Source: an uncultured Pelagibacteraceae bacterium
GTDB taxonomy: Bacteria; Pseudomonadota; Alphaproteobacteria; Pelagibacterales; Pelagibacteraceae
Length of the DNA stretch: 64,000 nt
Direction: 5' to 3'
Assembly (NCBI GenBank): GCA_902636075.1
Contig: CACPQM010000002.1
Coordinates: 62,001-126,000 of the forward strand
How positions within the stretch are numbered: position 1 is the stretch's first letter; every line of letters begins with the position of its first letter. The notes beneath the pieces are model-generated. The model made no database searches and was not told the origin of the DNA. It saw nothing but the letters and a program-made list of their open reading frames with translations. Shown one piece after another: positions 1 through 13,214 of the stretch. The position numbers and the translations under genes were made by a program.

Positions 1-674
1 GCTTTTTTATCAACGTTCATTATAACGGTATGATTTTCACCGAAAAATTCTTTAGCATAATGAATAGTGTTGATTGGAGTTCTCATTGATGGAACCACCA
101 CAAGTTGAAATTTATGTTTTTTCAAAAGTTTGTAAAAAATGGAAAATATATGTTTCATATTTTTTGTTGAATAATCATAGTATTTTGTGGGTCCACCCAT
201 TATTAGACACCAGATTTTTCTATCATCATTTTTTATAAAAGAGTTTAAATAATTCTTATTCTCAACTATTTCACTTTCTGTAAGATAATGGAGAGCACCT
301 TTTGTAGTAATGACATTGGAGCCGTTAATTCCATCATGTTCTGGGGCTACTATAAAATCAAAGTAATTAAAATTTATTTTAGGATCTTGAATATGAATAT
401 TAAAGACTTTTTTATTTGAAATACTTTTTAGATGGATAGATGGGATTATACTTTTTCGGCCACAAGATATAATTAAATTATAATCTGTATGATTTATTTT
501 TTTATAAACACTTTGAGAAATTGGTGTAAATTTTGGTGGAATTAACCTCCATAAATTATTTAGTTCAACCTTGTGGTGAGTAAATTCTATATCTAAAGCT
601 TTAGCTAAGCCTTCAACCTGGCTCAGCATTCCGTGCATCCCCTCGGTCAATAAAATACCTTTTAATTTGCTCAT
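1..674 (-). CDS. ELM1-like protein (mitochondrial fission ELM1 family), C-terminus cut by window edge
   Basis: The minus strand is open from the ATG at 672-674 to the left edge, giving about 224 residues without a stop. The translation has the look of the ELM1/DUF1022 family: an N-terminal segment with TEGMHGMLSQVEGLAKAL, a mid-protein HIQDPKINFNYFDFIVAPEHDG-type region (the family's conserved 'D..VAPEHD' stretch), then a glycosyltransferase-like IMGG segment. The bacterial proteins are fold relatives of GT-B glycosyltransferases, but their reaction is not established. The family normally exceeds 300 residues, so roughly the last quarter or more lies outside. It is divergent from trxB with only 20 bases between the two starts. 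Confidence 0.8.
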   Translation of the reverse strand, partial: MSKLKGILLTEGMHGMLSQVEGLAKALDIEFTHHKVELNNLWRLIPPKFTPISQSVYKKINHTDYNLIISCGRKSIIPSIHLKSISNKKVFNIHIQDPKINFNYFDFIVAPEHDGINGSNVITTKGALHYLTESEIVENKNYLNSFIKNDDRKIWCLIMGGPTKYYDYSTKNMKHIFSIFYKLLKKHKFQLVVVPSMRTPINTIHYAKEFFGENHTVIMNVDKK

Positions 675-681
675 TATTAAC

Positions 682-687
682 TATATA
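682..687. promoter_or_regulatory. Symmetric TATATA box between divergent ELM1-like gene and trxB
   Basis: The 20-base gap between the two start codons is TATTAAC, TATATA, GACCTCT: a self-complementary hexamer with exactly 7 bases on each side. It could serve as a -10 element in both directions. Transcription would then begin at or next to each start codon. This is inferred from spacing alone; no clear -35 was required or found. Confidence 0.45.
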
Positions 688-694
688 GACCTCT

Positions 695-1642
695 ATGAGT
701 GAAAAACCAACTAAACATACAAAAGTGTTAATAATTGGATCAGGTCCAGCAGGCTACACTGCTGCAGTTTATGCTGCAAGAGCTATGCTAAAACCAATGT
801 TGGTTGCAGGTATGCAACCAGGTGGTCAACTGACAATTACAACTGATGTTGAGAACTATCCAGGCTTTGCTGATGTAATACAAGGACCATGGCTAATGGA
901 ACAAATGAGAGAGCAGGCAAAAGCTGTGGGGACAGATTTAGTTGAAGATCATATTCAATCAGTAAATTTGAAATCTAAACCTTTTGAAGCGATAGGCGAT
1001 GGTGGACAAAAATATACTGCTGACTCAATTATAATTTCAACAGGCGCACAAGCAAGATGGCTAAACATTGAGTCTGAAGAAAAATTTAAAGGATTTGGAG
1101 TTTCAGCATGTGCAACATGTGATGGTTTCTTTTTTAAAGATAAAACAGTGGCAGTAGTTGGAGGTGGTAATGCAGCAGTTGAGGAGGCAATGTTTCTCAC
1201 AAAATTTGCATCAAAAGTCCAATTAATTCACAGAAGAAATGAATTAAGAGCAGAAAAGCTTTTACAAAAAAAATTAATGGAAAATAAAAAAATTGAAATT
1301 ATATGGGACTCAGTTGTTGAGGAAGTGATTGGGGATGAAGAACCAAAAAATGTAAAAGGTTTAAAAATTAAAAATACTAAAACTAATGAAATGTCAGAGC
1401 TAAAAATTGACGGTTTATTTATAGCTATTGGTCATGACCCTGCTACTTCACTATTTAAAGATCAATTAGAAATGGACAATACAGGCTATCTAATTACAAA
1501 AAGTGATTCTACGGAAACAAATGTTCCGGGTGTTTATGCTGCTGGAGATGTTAAGGACAAAATTTTTAGACAAGCAGTAACAGCAGCAGGAATGGGCTGT
1601 ATGGCTGCCCTAGAAGCAGAAAAATTTTTAGCTTCAAATTAA
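695..1642 (+). CDS. trxB: Thioredoxin-disulfide reductase
   Basis: This is a cytoplasmic FAD/NADPH flavoenzyme that reduces thioredoxin. The FAD-binding GSGPAG motif is at residues 15-20, the redox-active disulfide CATC at 139-142 followed by DG, and the NADPH-binding GGGNAA at about 156-161. A C-terminal FAD motif (YAAGDV, about 285) is present. The 315-residue length matches the low-molecular-weight bacterial class. The ATG at 695 is the first in frame and sits 7 bases after a TATATA box, so the message may be almost leaderless. The PsiE-like gene follows after 24 bases and may be co-transcribed. All key residues are intact. Confidence 0.97.
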   Translation: MSEKPTKHTKVLIIGSGPAGYTAAVYAARAMLKPMLVAGMQPGGQLTITTDVENYPGFADVIQGPWLMEQMREQAKAVGTDLVEDHIQSVNLKSKPFEAIGDGGQKYTADSIIISTGAQARWLNIESEEKFKGFGVSACATCDGFFFKDKTVAVVGGGNAAVEEAMFLTKFASKVQLIHRRNELRAEKLLQKKLMENKKIEIIWDSVVEEVIGDEEPKNVKGLKIKNTKTNEMSELKIDGLFIAIGHDPATSLFKDQLEMDNTGYLITKSDSTETNVPGVYAAGDVKDKIFRQAVTAAGMGCMAALEAEKFLASN

Positions 1643-1666
1643 TTTAAGATCATTTATAAGTTATCC

Positions 1667-2050
1667 ATGGAAAATATAGTAAAACAAATCCAATTAATAG
1701 CTTTAGTAATTATACTTGCTGCTACAATTATAGCATTTGGTATTGAGATATATCAAATGATAGTTGTTCAAAAAGTAACATTGGCTGATTTGCTTTTACT
1801 TTTTCTATACCTAGAAGTTTTAGCAATGGTAAGAGTATTTTGGGAAAGTCAATCAATTCAAATAACTCTTCCGTTATTTATTGCAATTACTGCCCTTTCT
1901 AGATTTATAATTTTACAAGGAAAATCAATTAATCCAGAAGTATTATTATATGAAGCAGGCGCCATTGTTTTAATCGCTATAGCAATTCTTGTTTTAAGAT
2001 TTAGAAACTCTCCATTATTTGGTTTAGAGAAAAAGAAAAAAACTAAATAA
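1667..2050 (+). CDS. PsiE-like small integral membrane protein
   Basis: This 127-residue protein is mostly hydrophobic, with four predicted membrane segments (about residues 7-30, 38-58, 66-84 and 92-112) and a lysine-rich C-terminal tail. The pattern, including a polar 'YLEVLAMVRVFWES' region between helices 2 and 3, resembles the phosphate-starvation-inducible PsiE family (PF06146), whose biochemical role is unknown. It follows trxB by 24 bases and is followed 11 bases later by a reductase, so it is probably in that operon. The family assignment is from recognition of the fold pattern, not a search. Confidence 0.75.
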   Translation: MENIVKQIQLIALVIILAATIIAFGIEIYQMIVVQKVTLADLLLLFLYLEVLAMVRVFWESQSIQITLPLFIAITALSRFIILQGKSINPEVLLYEAGAIVLIAIAILVLRFRNSPLFGLEKKKKTK

Positions 2051-2061
2051 TTTTCAAAGAA

Positions 2062-6452
<4,391 letters not shown>

Positions 6453-6474
<22 letters not shown>

Positions 6475-7208
6475 TTACTGGTGGAGCCACTAGAATTGGT
6501 GCTGCCATAGCTAGAAAACTTTCAGGTAAGGGAGTAGAAATCGTAATTCATTATAACAAATCAAAAGTAAAGGCTGAAAAACTTAAAAAAGAATTATCTT
6601 CAAATGGAACGAGAGTTTATTTGATTAAAGGAGATCTAAGTGTTGAAAGCGATGTAAATAAGGTTATTAAATTTGCAAAATCCAAATTAAAATATTTCAA
6701 TTGTTTGATAAATAATGCTTCTCTGTTTGAAAATGATAAATTAGAAAACTTTAATACAGATAGTTGGGGACAACATTTAAGAACAAATCTAAGAACACCT
6801 GCGCTTTTGTCAAAAGAATTTGCTAAAAATATTAAGAGTAAAAACAATAATATTATAAATATAATTGATCAAAGAGTTTTTAAACTTACTCCCTATTTTT
6901 TTTCATATACCATAAGTAAAACTGGACTTTATACCCTTACAAAAACTAGTGCCATGAGTTTGGCGCCAAAAATAAGAGTTAATGGAATTGCCCCTGGTCC
7001 TACAATTAAAAACAAGAGACAAAGTGAAAAACATTTTAAAAAACAATACATGGCAACACCCCTCAAAAGACAGGTAAATGTTGAGCAAATATGCAACGCA
7101 GTTGACTTTTTCATTAAAAATATATCAATTACTGGACAGGTGTTGGCAATAGATAGTGGTCAAAACTTAAATTGGCAAACCCCAGATATTATGGGAGGAA
7201 AAGAATGA
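6453..7208 (+). CDS. SDR reductase resembling pteridine/dihydromonapterin reductase (FolM-like)
   Basis: This is a classical short-chain dehydrogenase of 251 residues. TGGATRIG (9-16) binds the nucleotide; an arginine at this place is typical of NADPH-using pteridine reductases. INNAS (86-90) and the catalytic Y152/K156 (YTISK) are in place, and the C-terminus has the [11 protein letters not shown] segment. It overlaps uvrB by 22 bases and is joined to the secreted hydrolase by an ATGA overlap, with folB next. The sequence pattern and the folB neighbour make a pterin/folate role likely, but this is inference; many SDRs share the core motifs. Confidence 0.75.
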
Positions 7209-8341
7209 AAAAATTAATTTTAATTTTTATTGCATTTTTTTTTACAACAGCTGCATATTCACATTCTGTAAAAAGTTTAAGTTTAGACAAAAAAAAAGAG
7301 TGTAAAAAAAGTAAATCAATGCTTAATTGGGTTTCTAAAAATAAATATTATAAAGGTGGAGAATTAATTAAATATCAGTCTTACACTGGATTTGATCAAA
7401 GGACTGTAATTATTGGTGGTCACAAAAAAAATCCGATTGAAATAACAGGATATCTTCAACTTCCAAAAGGAGATTTGAAAGTACCTATTGTTATATGGAC
7501 ACACAGCAGTGGTGGTCCAGGAAATTATATTTGGAATGACTTTACTTATCATGCACACCAAAAACTTTTAGAAGAAGGAATAGGAGTTATGTTCATAGAT
7601 AATTTCTGTCCTCGGGGGGCAAAAGACACATGGAGAGATCAATCAAAGGTGCCATTAATTAATGGTGCAATCGATGGAATTTTAGCTTTAAAATTACTTA
7701 AGTCTCACCCAAGGTCCAACGGAAAATTTGGAACAACTGGACATTCTAGAGGAGGAACTAATAGTCTTTATATGGCAGATATGAAATTTACATCTTTATT
7801 TTTAGATGGGACCGAAGGTTTTGATGCAATATTACCTGAGGCTGCCGAATGTCACTCAGCTGGTCTTTTTGCAAATCCAGAACTAACAACTAATACAAAA
7901 TTATTATATGTTCATGGTGGTGCTGATGATTATACTTTAGCGGAACCATGTGTAGAACATATTAAAAGAATTAAAGCCAAACCCAATCAAATAGAAATTG
8001 ATATAAAAGAAGGATGGTACCATGAATTTCATATGGGCAAAAAACCATTTAAGGTAAGAGGTGCAATGACAAATGGAAAGTGTCCGGATTTTTTCATTGA
8101 TGATAAAGGTTATCCAATTAATCCTACTTGGGGTGAGTGGACGATAAATAAACATAAACTTTATAAATCTCTAGAAGAATTTTATGATGCAGCTCAAATT
8201 GAACCAAGAAAAACATTTAAAAAAGTTTTTAAAATAATGAAGAAAGAAAAATGTTTATCAAAAGGAGTAACTATAGGTGGAGAAAATCAGGACGAATATA
8301 TGCCTCAATTTATTAATTTTTTTAAAGAAAATTTACTATGA
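7205..8341 (+). CDS. Secreted alpha/beta hydrolase, dienelactone-hydrolase-like
   Basis: The 378-residue protein begins with a cleavable-looking signal peptide ([19 protein letters not shown]) and continues with an alpha/beta-hydrolase domain. The nucleophile elbow GHSRGG places Ser181; D241 or D242 (HGGADD) and H273 (WYHEF) can complete the triad. The start was set at 7205 because the ATG shares ATGA with the upstream stop and gives a clean signal peptide. It sits between the FolM-like gene and folB with 4-base overlaps on both sides, so it is translated in the same operon, although a periplasmic esterase has no obvious folate role. The substrate is unknown. Confidence 0.82.
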   Translation: MKKLILIFIAFFFTTAAYSHSVKSLSLDKKKECKKSKSMLNWVSKNKYYKGGELIKYQSYTGFDQRTVIIGGHKKNPIEITGYLQLPKGDLKVPIVIWTHSSGGPGNYIWNDFTYHAHQKLLEEGIGVMFIDNFCPRGAKDTWRDQSKVPLINGAIDGILALKLLKSHPRSNGKFGTTGHSRGGTNSLYMADMKFTSLFLDGTEGFDAILPEAAECHSAGLFANPELTTNTKLLYVHGGADDYTLAEPCVEHIKRIKAKPNQIEIDIKEGWYHEFHMGKKPFKVRGAMTNGKCPDFFIDDKGYPINPTWGEWTINKHKLYKSLEEFYDAAQIEPRKTFKKVFKIMKKEKCLSKGVTIGGENQDEYMPQFINFFKENLL

Positions 8342-8763
8342 GGAAAAATAACTTTAAAATTGTTAATATAGATAAAAATAAGAGCCTATTTAATTATGAA
8401 AAAAAAGTTCTTATCAAAGAACTTATTTTAAATTTAAAACTTGGTTATTTTGATTTTGAAAAAGAGGCTCCCCAAAAGGTTAAATTTAATTTAGAAGTAA
8501 ACTACGAAGATAAAAAGCCTTCAAATGATAAGGATATTAAATCAATTGTAAATTATGCAAAAATTGTAAGATTGATAAAGAAACTTATCAAAAGTAAACA
8601 TTATAATTTTCTTGAAACATTAGCGGAAGATGTATTTGATGAATTATTTAAAGATAAAAGAATTGATAAAATAAGTCTTCAAATTGAGAAATTAGAAATC
8701 ATGAAAGATTGCTCATCCGTTGGTATTCAAATTTCAAAAAAAAGAAGTCATGATAAGTTCTGA
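8338..8763 (+). CDS. folB: Dihydroneopterin aldolase
   Basis: FolB converts 7,8-dihydroneopterin to 6-hydroxymethyl-dihydropterin and glycolaldehyde in folate synthesis. The family pattern is visible: an early strand ([20 protein letters not shown]), the central region with [13 protein letters not shown], then [17 protein letters not shown] (the conserved 'LLE.LA..I' stretch) and a C-terminal strand with the lysine-rich [16 protein letters not shown]. At 141 residues it is about 20 longer than typical because of an N-terminal extension. It overlaps the hydrolase stop by ATGA and the uvrC start by 14 bases. Confidence 0.85.
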   Translation: MRKNNFKIVNIDKNKSLFNYEKKVLIKELILNLKLGYFDFEKEAPQKVKFNLEVNYEDKKPSNDKDIKSIVNYAKIVRLIKKLIKSKHYNFLETLAEDVFDELFKDKRIDKISLQIEKLEIMKDCSSVGIQISKKRSHDKF

Positions 8764-10585
8764 TATAGGTAAAGAAGCAATTAAAAAAGAGCTACCACTT
8801 ATACCCAAGCTTCCTGGTGTATACAGAATGTTAAATGAAAAAAATGTGATACTTTATGTTGGTAAAGCAAAAAATTTACCCAACAGATTAAAGAGTTATG
8901 TTTCGGAGAAAAATCATATTATTAGAACTGAGAGAATGCTATCTCAAACAAGGAAAATTGAGATCACAAGTACCTCTAATGAGAGTGAAGCACTTCTACT
9001 AGAGGCAAACTTAATAAAAAAATATAAACCTAAATTCAATATACTTTTACGCGACGACAAATCATTTCCATTTATTTTTATTGGAAATGAGGATAAATGG
9101 CCTCAAATTAGAAGACATAGAGGAAAAAAAACTAGAGAGGGTTTTTACTTTGGTCCATTCGCTTCAGCTGGATCTGCAAATTGGACTATTAAAATGATCC
9201 AGAAAATTTTTCAACTAAGAGTTTGTGATGATACAGTATTTAAAAAAAGAGAAAGACCGTGCATCCTTTATCAAATAAAGAGATGTTCTGGTCCATGTGT
9301 TGGATACATAGAAAAAGATGATTATAAGCTATCAGTAGATAGCGCAATTGAATTCGTATCTGGTAAATCAAGAAAGATACAAAAAAATTTATCAGGACAA
9401 ATGGAAAAGGCAAGTTCTGATTTAGATTTTGAAAAAGCTGCAATCTTGAGGGATAGAATTAAATCTTTAAACATCATTCAATCATCTCAAAGAATAAATG
9501 AGGCAAATTTAGTTGAAGCAGATGTTATAGCTGGATACAAAGAGTCTGGTAAGACTTGTATTCAAGTATTTTTCTATAGATCAAAACAAAACTGGGGAAA
9601 CCAAGCCTTTTTTCCTAAACACGACCCAGACGATAACCTAAAAGAAATTTTGAATTCTTTTGTTTCTCAATTTTATGAAAACAAAAATGTACCAAGCTCC
9701 ATTATCTTAAGTGATGAAATAAAGGAAAAAGTCCTAATTGAAAAAACACTTTCCCAAAAAGAAAATAAAGAAATAAATATTTCTGTTGCAAAAAGGGGTT
9801 CTAAACTAAAAGTTGTAAATCAAGCTCTTAAAAATGCAAAAGATAGCCTGAATAGAAAAATTTATGAAAGTCAAAATAATAAAGAGTTATTTGAAAATGT
9901 TTCTAAAAAATTTAATTTAGAAAATAATATTAATCTAGTTGAGGTTTACGACAATAGTCATATCCAAGGGAATAATAGTGTTGGTGCACTCATTACTTTT
10001 GGTGATGAGGGATTTATTAAAAAAAGGTATAGAAAATTTAACATTAAAATTAAGAAAAATGAACAAGATGATTATGGAATGATGCGAGAAGTTTTAAATA
10101 GAAGATTTAAAAGAGCTGTTCAAGAAAAAGACAATTATTTAACAATGCCAGACCTAGTAATAGTTGACGGAGGGAAAGGACAATACTCAGTAGCTAGAGA
10201 AACACTTAATGAATTAGGTTTACATGATATTCCAATGATCGCAATTGCAAAAGGTAAGTTTAGAAATAGTGGTAATGAAACCTTTTTTCATAATGGTAAA
10301 GAATTTAAATTTGAAAAAAATGACCCTACACTCTTTTTCTTGCAAAGATTAAGAGATGAGTCTCATAGATTTGCAATAAGTGCACACAGAGCAAAGAGAA
10401 AAAAAGGTATTAGTAAGTCTTTACTTGATCAAATTGAAGGAATTGGATCTATTAGAAAAAGAGCACTTTTAAATCACTTTGGCTCAGCCAGAGCAGTTGA
10501 ATCCGCCAGCTTAGATGAGATAAAAACAGTTGAAGGAGTTGAGGAAAAAGTTGCGAAAAAGATATATAATTACTTCCACGAGTAA
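8750..10585 (+). CDS. uvrC: Excinuclease ABC subunit C
   Basis: UvrC makes both incisions in nucleotide excision repair. From the ATG at 8750 (611 residues) the domains run: GIY-YIG nuclease (GVY 23-25 and YVG 36-38, then NLPNRLKSY), a cysteine cluster ([13 protein letters not shown]), UVR motif ([12 protein letters not shown]), RNase H-like nuclease ([11 protein letters not shown] and VIVDGGKGQ), and C-terminal helix-hairpin-helix pair ([17 protein letters not shown]). An ATG 30 bases earlier is possible but adds residues not expected in the family. It overlaps folB by 14 bases and is 3 bases from pgsA, a common alphaproteobacterial pairing. Confidence 0.97.
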   Translation: MISSDIGKEAIKKELPLIPKLPGVYRMLNEKNVILYVGKAKNLPNRLKSYVSEKNHIIRTERMLSQTRKIEITSTSNESEALLLEANLIKKYKPKFNILLRDDKSFPFIFIGNEDKWPQIRRHRGKKTREGFYFGPFASAGSANWTIKMIQKIFQLRVCDDTVFKKRERPCILYQIKRCSGPCVGYIEKDDYKLSVDSAIEFVSGKSRKIQKNLSGQMEKASSDLDFEKAAILRDRIKSLNIIQSSQRINEANLVEADVIAGYKESGKTCIQVFFYRSKQNWGNQAFFPKHDPDDNLKEILNSFVSQFYENKNVPSSIILSDEIKEKVLIEKTLSQKENKEINISVAKRGSKLKVVNQALKNAKDSLNRKIYESQNNKELFENVSKKFNLENNINLVEVYDNSHIQGNNSVGALITFGDEGFIKKRYRKFNIKIKKNEQDDYGMMREVLNRRFKRAVQEKDNYLTMPDLVIVDGGKGQYSVARETLNELGLHDIPMIAIAKGKFRNSGNETFFHNGKEFKFEKNDPTLFFLQRLRDESHRFAISAHRAKRKKGISKSLLDQIEGIGSIRKRALLNHFGSARAVESASLDEIKTVEGVEEKVAKKIYNYFHE

Positions 10586-10588
10586 AAT

Positions 10589-11167
10589 ATGAAAATTCCA
10601 AATTATCTTACTATTGGAAGAATTATAATTGTTCCTATATTTGTTTTTGCATTTTATTTGCCAGGGTTTTATGGAGATGTAATTCCTTTTGCACTGTTTG
10701 TAATTGCCTCATTTACTGACTTCTTAGATGGATTATTAGCAAGAATGTTTAAAGAGGAGTCCAAACTTGGAGAGTTATTAGACCCAATTGCCGATAAAAT
10801 TATAGTAGCAACTGCTCTAATATTGCTTGTTATGGATGGGACTATTAAAAACTATGAGGTTATTGCTGCAATAATAATACTTACAAGAGAGGTATTAATT
10901 TCTGGTTTAAGAGAATTTTTAGCCAAAGGAAGCGTTAAACTTCCAGTTTCAAGTCTAGCAAAAGTAAAAACATTTCTTCAAATGTTTTGTATTTCTGTTT
11001 TGCTCACTGGAGAAACTGGAAATAAAATTATAAATTTTCAAGACTATAATGCTCAAACAATTGGAATAATTTTATTGTGGCTCTCAGCTTTTCTTACTTT
11101 ATATACTGGATATGAATATTTAAGGAAAGGTATAGACCACGCAATATCCGAGGACAATAAAGATTAG
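10589..11167 (+). CDS. pgsA: CDP-diacylglycerol--glycerol-3-phosphate 3-phosphatidyltransferase
   Basis: This integral membrane enzyme makes phosphatidylglycerol phosphate, the committed step to phosphatidylglycerol. The CDP-alcohol phosphotransferase signature D-G-x2-A-R-x8-G-x3-D-x3-D is complete: D47, G48, A51, R52, G61, D65, D69. The 192-residue length and several hydrophobic helices fit. It begins 3 bases after uvrC and its stop interlocks with that of the convergent ilvE (TTAG at 11164-11167). Confidence 0.95.
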   Translation: MKIPNYLTIGRIIIVPIFVFAFYLPGFYGDVIPFALFVIASFTDFLDGLLARMFKEESKLGELLDPIADKIIVATALILLVMDGTIKNYEVIAAIIILTREVLISGLREFLAKGSVKLPVSSLAKVKTFLQMFCISVLLTGETGNKIINFQDYNAQTIGIILLWLSAFLTLYTGYEYLRKGIDHAISEDNKD

Positions 11168-12045
11168 GCTGCCCTTTTTTTTCTTACTAATTTACCATAG
11201 CTTGACGATAAATCTAAAATAAGATCACAAACTTTATAGTTATTTTCAGCAATTTGAGAAATTGGTGTTATCTCAGCAGCTGTCCCAGTTAAAAAGCATC
11301 CTTCAAAACTTGCTAATTCATCTGGTTTAATTTTTCTTTCATGGACTTTTATATTTTTTGATTTTGCTAATTCAATAACAGTTTGCCTTGTGATACCATT
11401 TAAGAATGAGTCCGGAATTGGAGTATGAAGTTCACCATTTTTATCTTTAAAAAATATGTTTGCACTCGTTGACTCTGCAACATTATCCTCGTGATCTAAC
11501 ATTAATGACTCGCTATATCCTTGTCTTTCAGCCTCATGCTTGGAAAGTGTACAAATCATATACAATCCTGCAGCTTTACTATCCCACGGTATAGTATTTG
11601 GAGCTGGTCTTCTCCAATTAGAAATATTCAATTTTATACCTTCAGTTTTCAACTTAGGATCGAAATAATCGCCCCACTCCCAAGTAGCTACCGCTACATT
11701 TATTTTTGTTTTTTGAGCAGATACACCCATCATTTCACTTCCTCTCCAAGCAAAAGGTCTCAAATAACCATTCTGTACATTCTGAATTTTTATTATCTGG
11801 TTACAAGCTTTGTTTATTTCTTCTTTTGTGTAAGGAATGCTCATATCCATTCTTTTCGCAGAATGATATAACCTATCTGTATGTTCTTGTAACTTGAAAA
11901 TTTCACCATCATACACCCTCACACCCTCAAAAACTAAACTTGCATAGTGAAGTCCATGACTGATGACGTGCAGCTTTGCATCCTGCCACTCAACAAGGTC
12001 ACCATTGTACCAGATTTTTCCGTCTCTTTTATCGTAAGGTATCAT
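11164..12045 (-). CDS. ilvE: Branched-chain amino acid aminotransferase
   Basis: This class IV (fold-type IV) PLP enzyme interconverts leucine, isoleucine and valine with their 2-oxo acids. K157 in the IPWDSKAAGLY region is the cofactor lysine, matching the position in E. coli IlvE; DHEDNVAESTSANIFF is the family's glutamate-containing signature. The length of 293 residues is normal. It is transcribed divergently from the MarR/response-regulator/kinase operon, a neighbourhood conserved in many alphaproteobacteria. The 61-base gap holds promoters for both sides. Confidence 0.94.
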   Translation of the reverse strand: MIPYDKRDGKIWYNGDLVEWQDAKLHVISHGLHYASLVFEGVRVYDGEIFKLQEHTDRLYHSAKRMDMSIPYTKEEINKACNQIIKIQNVQNGYLRPFAWRGSEMMGVSAQKTKINVAVATWEWGDYFDPKLKTEGIKLNISNWRRPAPNTIPWDSKAAGLYMICTLSKHEAERQGYSESLMLDHEDNVAESTSANIFFKDKNGELHTPIPDSFLNGITRQTVIELAKSKNIKVHERKIKPDELASFEGCFLTGTAAEITPISQIAENNYKVCDLILDLSSSYGKLVRKKRAA

Positions 12046-12056
12046 TTGATTTATTT

Positions 12057-12085
12057 TTTAGAAAAAATATCTTTGTATATATAAT
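12057..12085 (+). promoter_or_regulatory. Putative sigma-70 promoter of the marR-like/petR-like operon
   Basis: A perfect TATAAT lies at 12080-12085, 21 bases before the MarR-like start codon. A weak -35 (TTTAGA, 12057-12062) sits 17 bases upstream of it. It lies in the 61-base divergent region with ilvE. Confidence 0.45.
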
Positions 12086-12106
12086 ATGTCAATATAACTT
12101 ACCATT

Positions 12107-12550
12107 ATGAAAAAACTTTTATATCTAAAAGATCATCAATTAAAAGAATATATCGAAAAAATATTCAATGGATATAGAGAAACTGTCGCTGATGCTAAAA
12201 AGGTTTTAGATAAACATGCTTTAGGAACTGCTCACAATAAAGTAATTCACCTTATATCATTGTATGAAGGTATAACTATTTCAAGCTTATTAAGAAAGCT
12301 TAAGGTTACGAAACAAAGTTTAAATAGAGTTCTTAATGATTTGGTAGAGATTAAGGCTATAAAATTTAAAAGAGATGAAATAGATACAAGAGTTAAACAT
12401 GTATACTTAACAGAAGAAGGAGAAAAAATATTTGATGAAATTTTTTCTGCTCAAAAAAAAAGAATTTATGATGCATTTTTAAGTTCTGAATCTAACGATG
12501 TTATAAGTTTTGATAAAGTACTTAAAAAAATTATTAATGAAAAACTTTAA
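12107..12550 (+). CDS. MarR-family winged-helix regulator (PetP-like)
   Basis: This 147-residue protein has a MarR-type winged helix: a central helix-turn-helix (ITISSLLRKLKVTKQSLNRVLNDLVE) followed by a wing with the family's charged DEIDTRVKHVYLTEEGEKIF segment. It is the first gene of an operon with an OmpR-type response regulator and an EnvZ-type kinase, overlapping the regulator by 14 bases. The MarR plus response-regulator pair beside ilvE resembles PetP-PetR of Rhodobacter, needed there for bc1 complex expression; a similar role here is inferred from context only. The DNA target is unknown. Confidence 0.85.
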   Translation: MKKLLYLKDHQLKEYIEKIFNGYRETVADAKKVLDKHALGTAHNKVIHLISLYEGITISSLLRKLKVTKQSLNRVLNDLVEIKAIKFKRDEIDTRVKHVYLTEEGEKIFDEIFSAQKKRIYDAFLSSESNDVISFDKVLKKIINEKL

Positions 12551-13214
12551 AGCCCATATATTAATTGTAGATGACGATGATAGAATTAGAGATCTAGTAA
12601 AAGAGTATTTAAATCAAAATAATTATCTTGTTTCAACTGCTAAAGATTCAAATGATGCTTTTGAAAAGACTAAAGTTATTAAATTTGACTTAATAGTGTT
12701 AGATATAATGATGCCAGGAAAAACTGGACTAGAATTTACTAAAGATTACAAAAAAAAAATTGATACGCCAATTTTATTATTAACAGCCAAGGGAGAACCA
12801 TCAGAAAGAATTGAAGGTCTTGAAGTAGGTGCAGACGATTATTTAACAAAACCTTTTGAACCAAAAGAATTAATTTTAAGAATAAATAATATTTTAAATA
12901 AAACCAAATCGTTAGAAATAAAAAGAATTATTGAATTCGGCAATATAAAAATAGACCTAAAAAAGCTTTTTATCTTTAAAGATGACCAAAGACTAAAAAT
13001 AAATAACGCTGAAAAACTAATTTTAGAAAAAATGATAAATTCTCCTGGCAAGATCTATAAAAGAGATGAAATTGCAAGTTTAATAGATCTAAATAAAGAA
13101 AGATCAATAGATGTTATTATTACTAGATTAAGAAAAAAAATTGAAGAAACTCCAAAAAGTCCTAAATACTTGCAAACCATAAGAGGAGAAGGTTATGTCC
13201 TTTGGATTGAATAG
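12537..13214 (+). CDS. OmpR-family response regulator (PetR-like)
   Basis: The 226-residue regulator has a receiver domain with the acidic pocket VDDDD (11-15), phospho-acceptor D56 (LIVLDIMMPG) and K85 (LLTAKGE), then a winged-helix DNA-binding domain ending in the usual RGEGYVL. The ATG at 12537 was chosen because it starts the receiver directly; an upstream ATG at 12510 would add nine residues. It overlaps the MarR-like gene at its start and the histidine kinase by 20 bases at its end, so the three are translationally coupled. See the MarR-like gene for the PetR comparison. Confidence 0.95.
   Translation: MKNFKAHILIVDDDDRIRDLVKEYLNQNNYLVSTAKDSNDAFEKTKVIKFDLIVLDIMMPGKTGLEFTKDYKKKIDTPILLLTAKGEPSERIEGLEVGADDYLTKPFEPKELILRINNILNKTKSLEIKRIIEFGNIKIDLKKLFIFKDDQRLKINNAEKLILEKMINSPGKIYKRDEIASLIDLNKERSIDVIITRLRKKIEETPKSPKYLQTIRGEGYVLWIE

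Noticed and set aside
11521..11871. 116-codon open frame on the plus strand inside ilvE
   Set aside because: It is fully antisense to a clear ilvE with all catalytic residues; cysteine/serine-rich nonsense translation.
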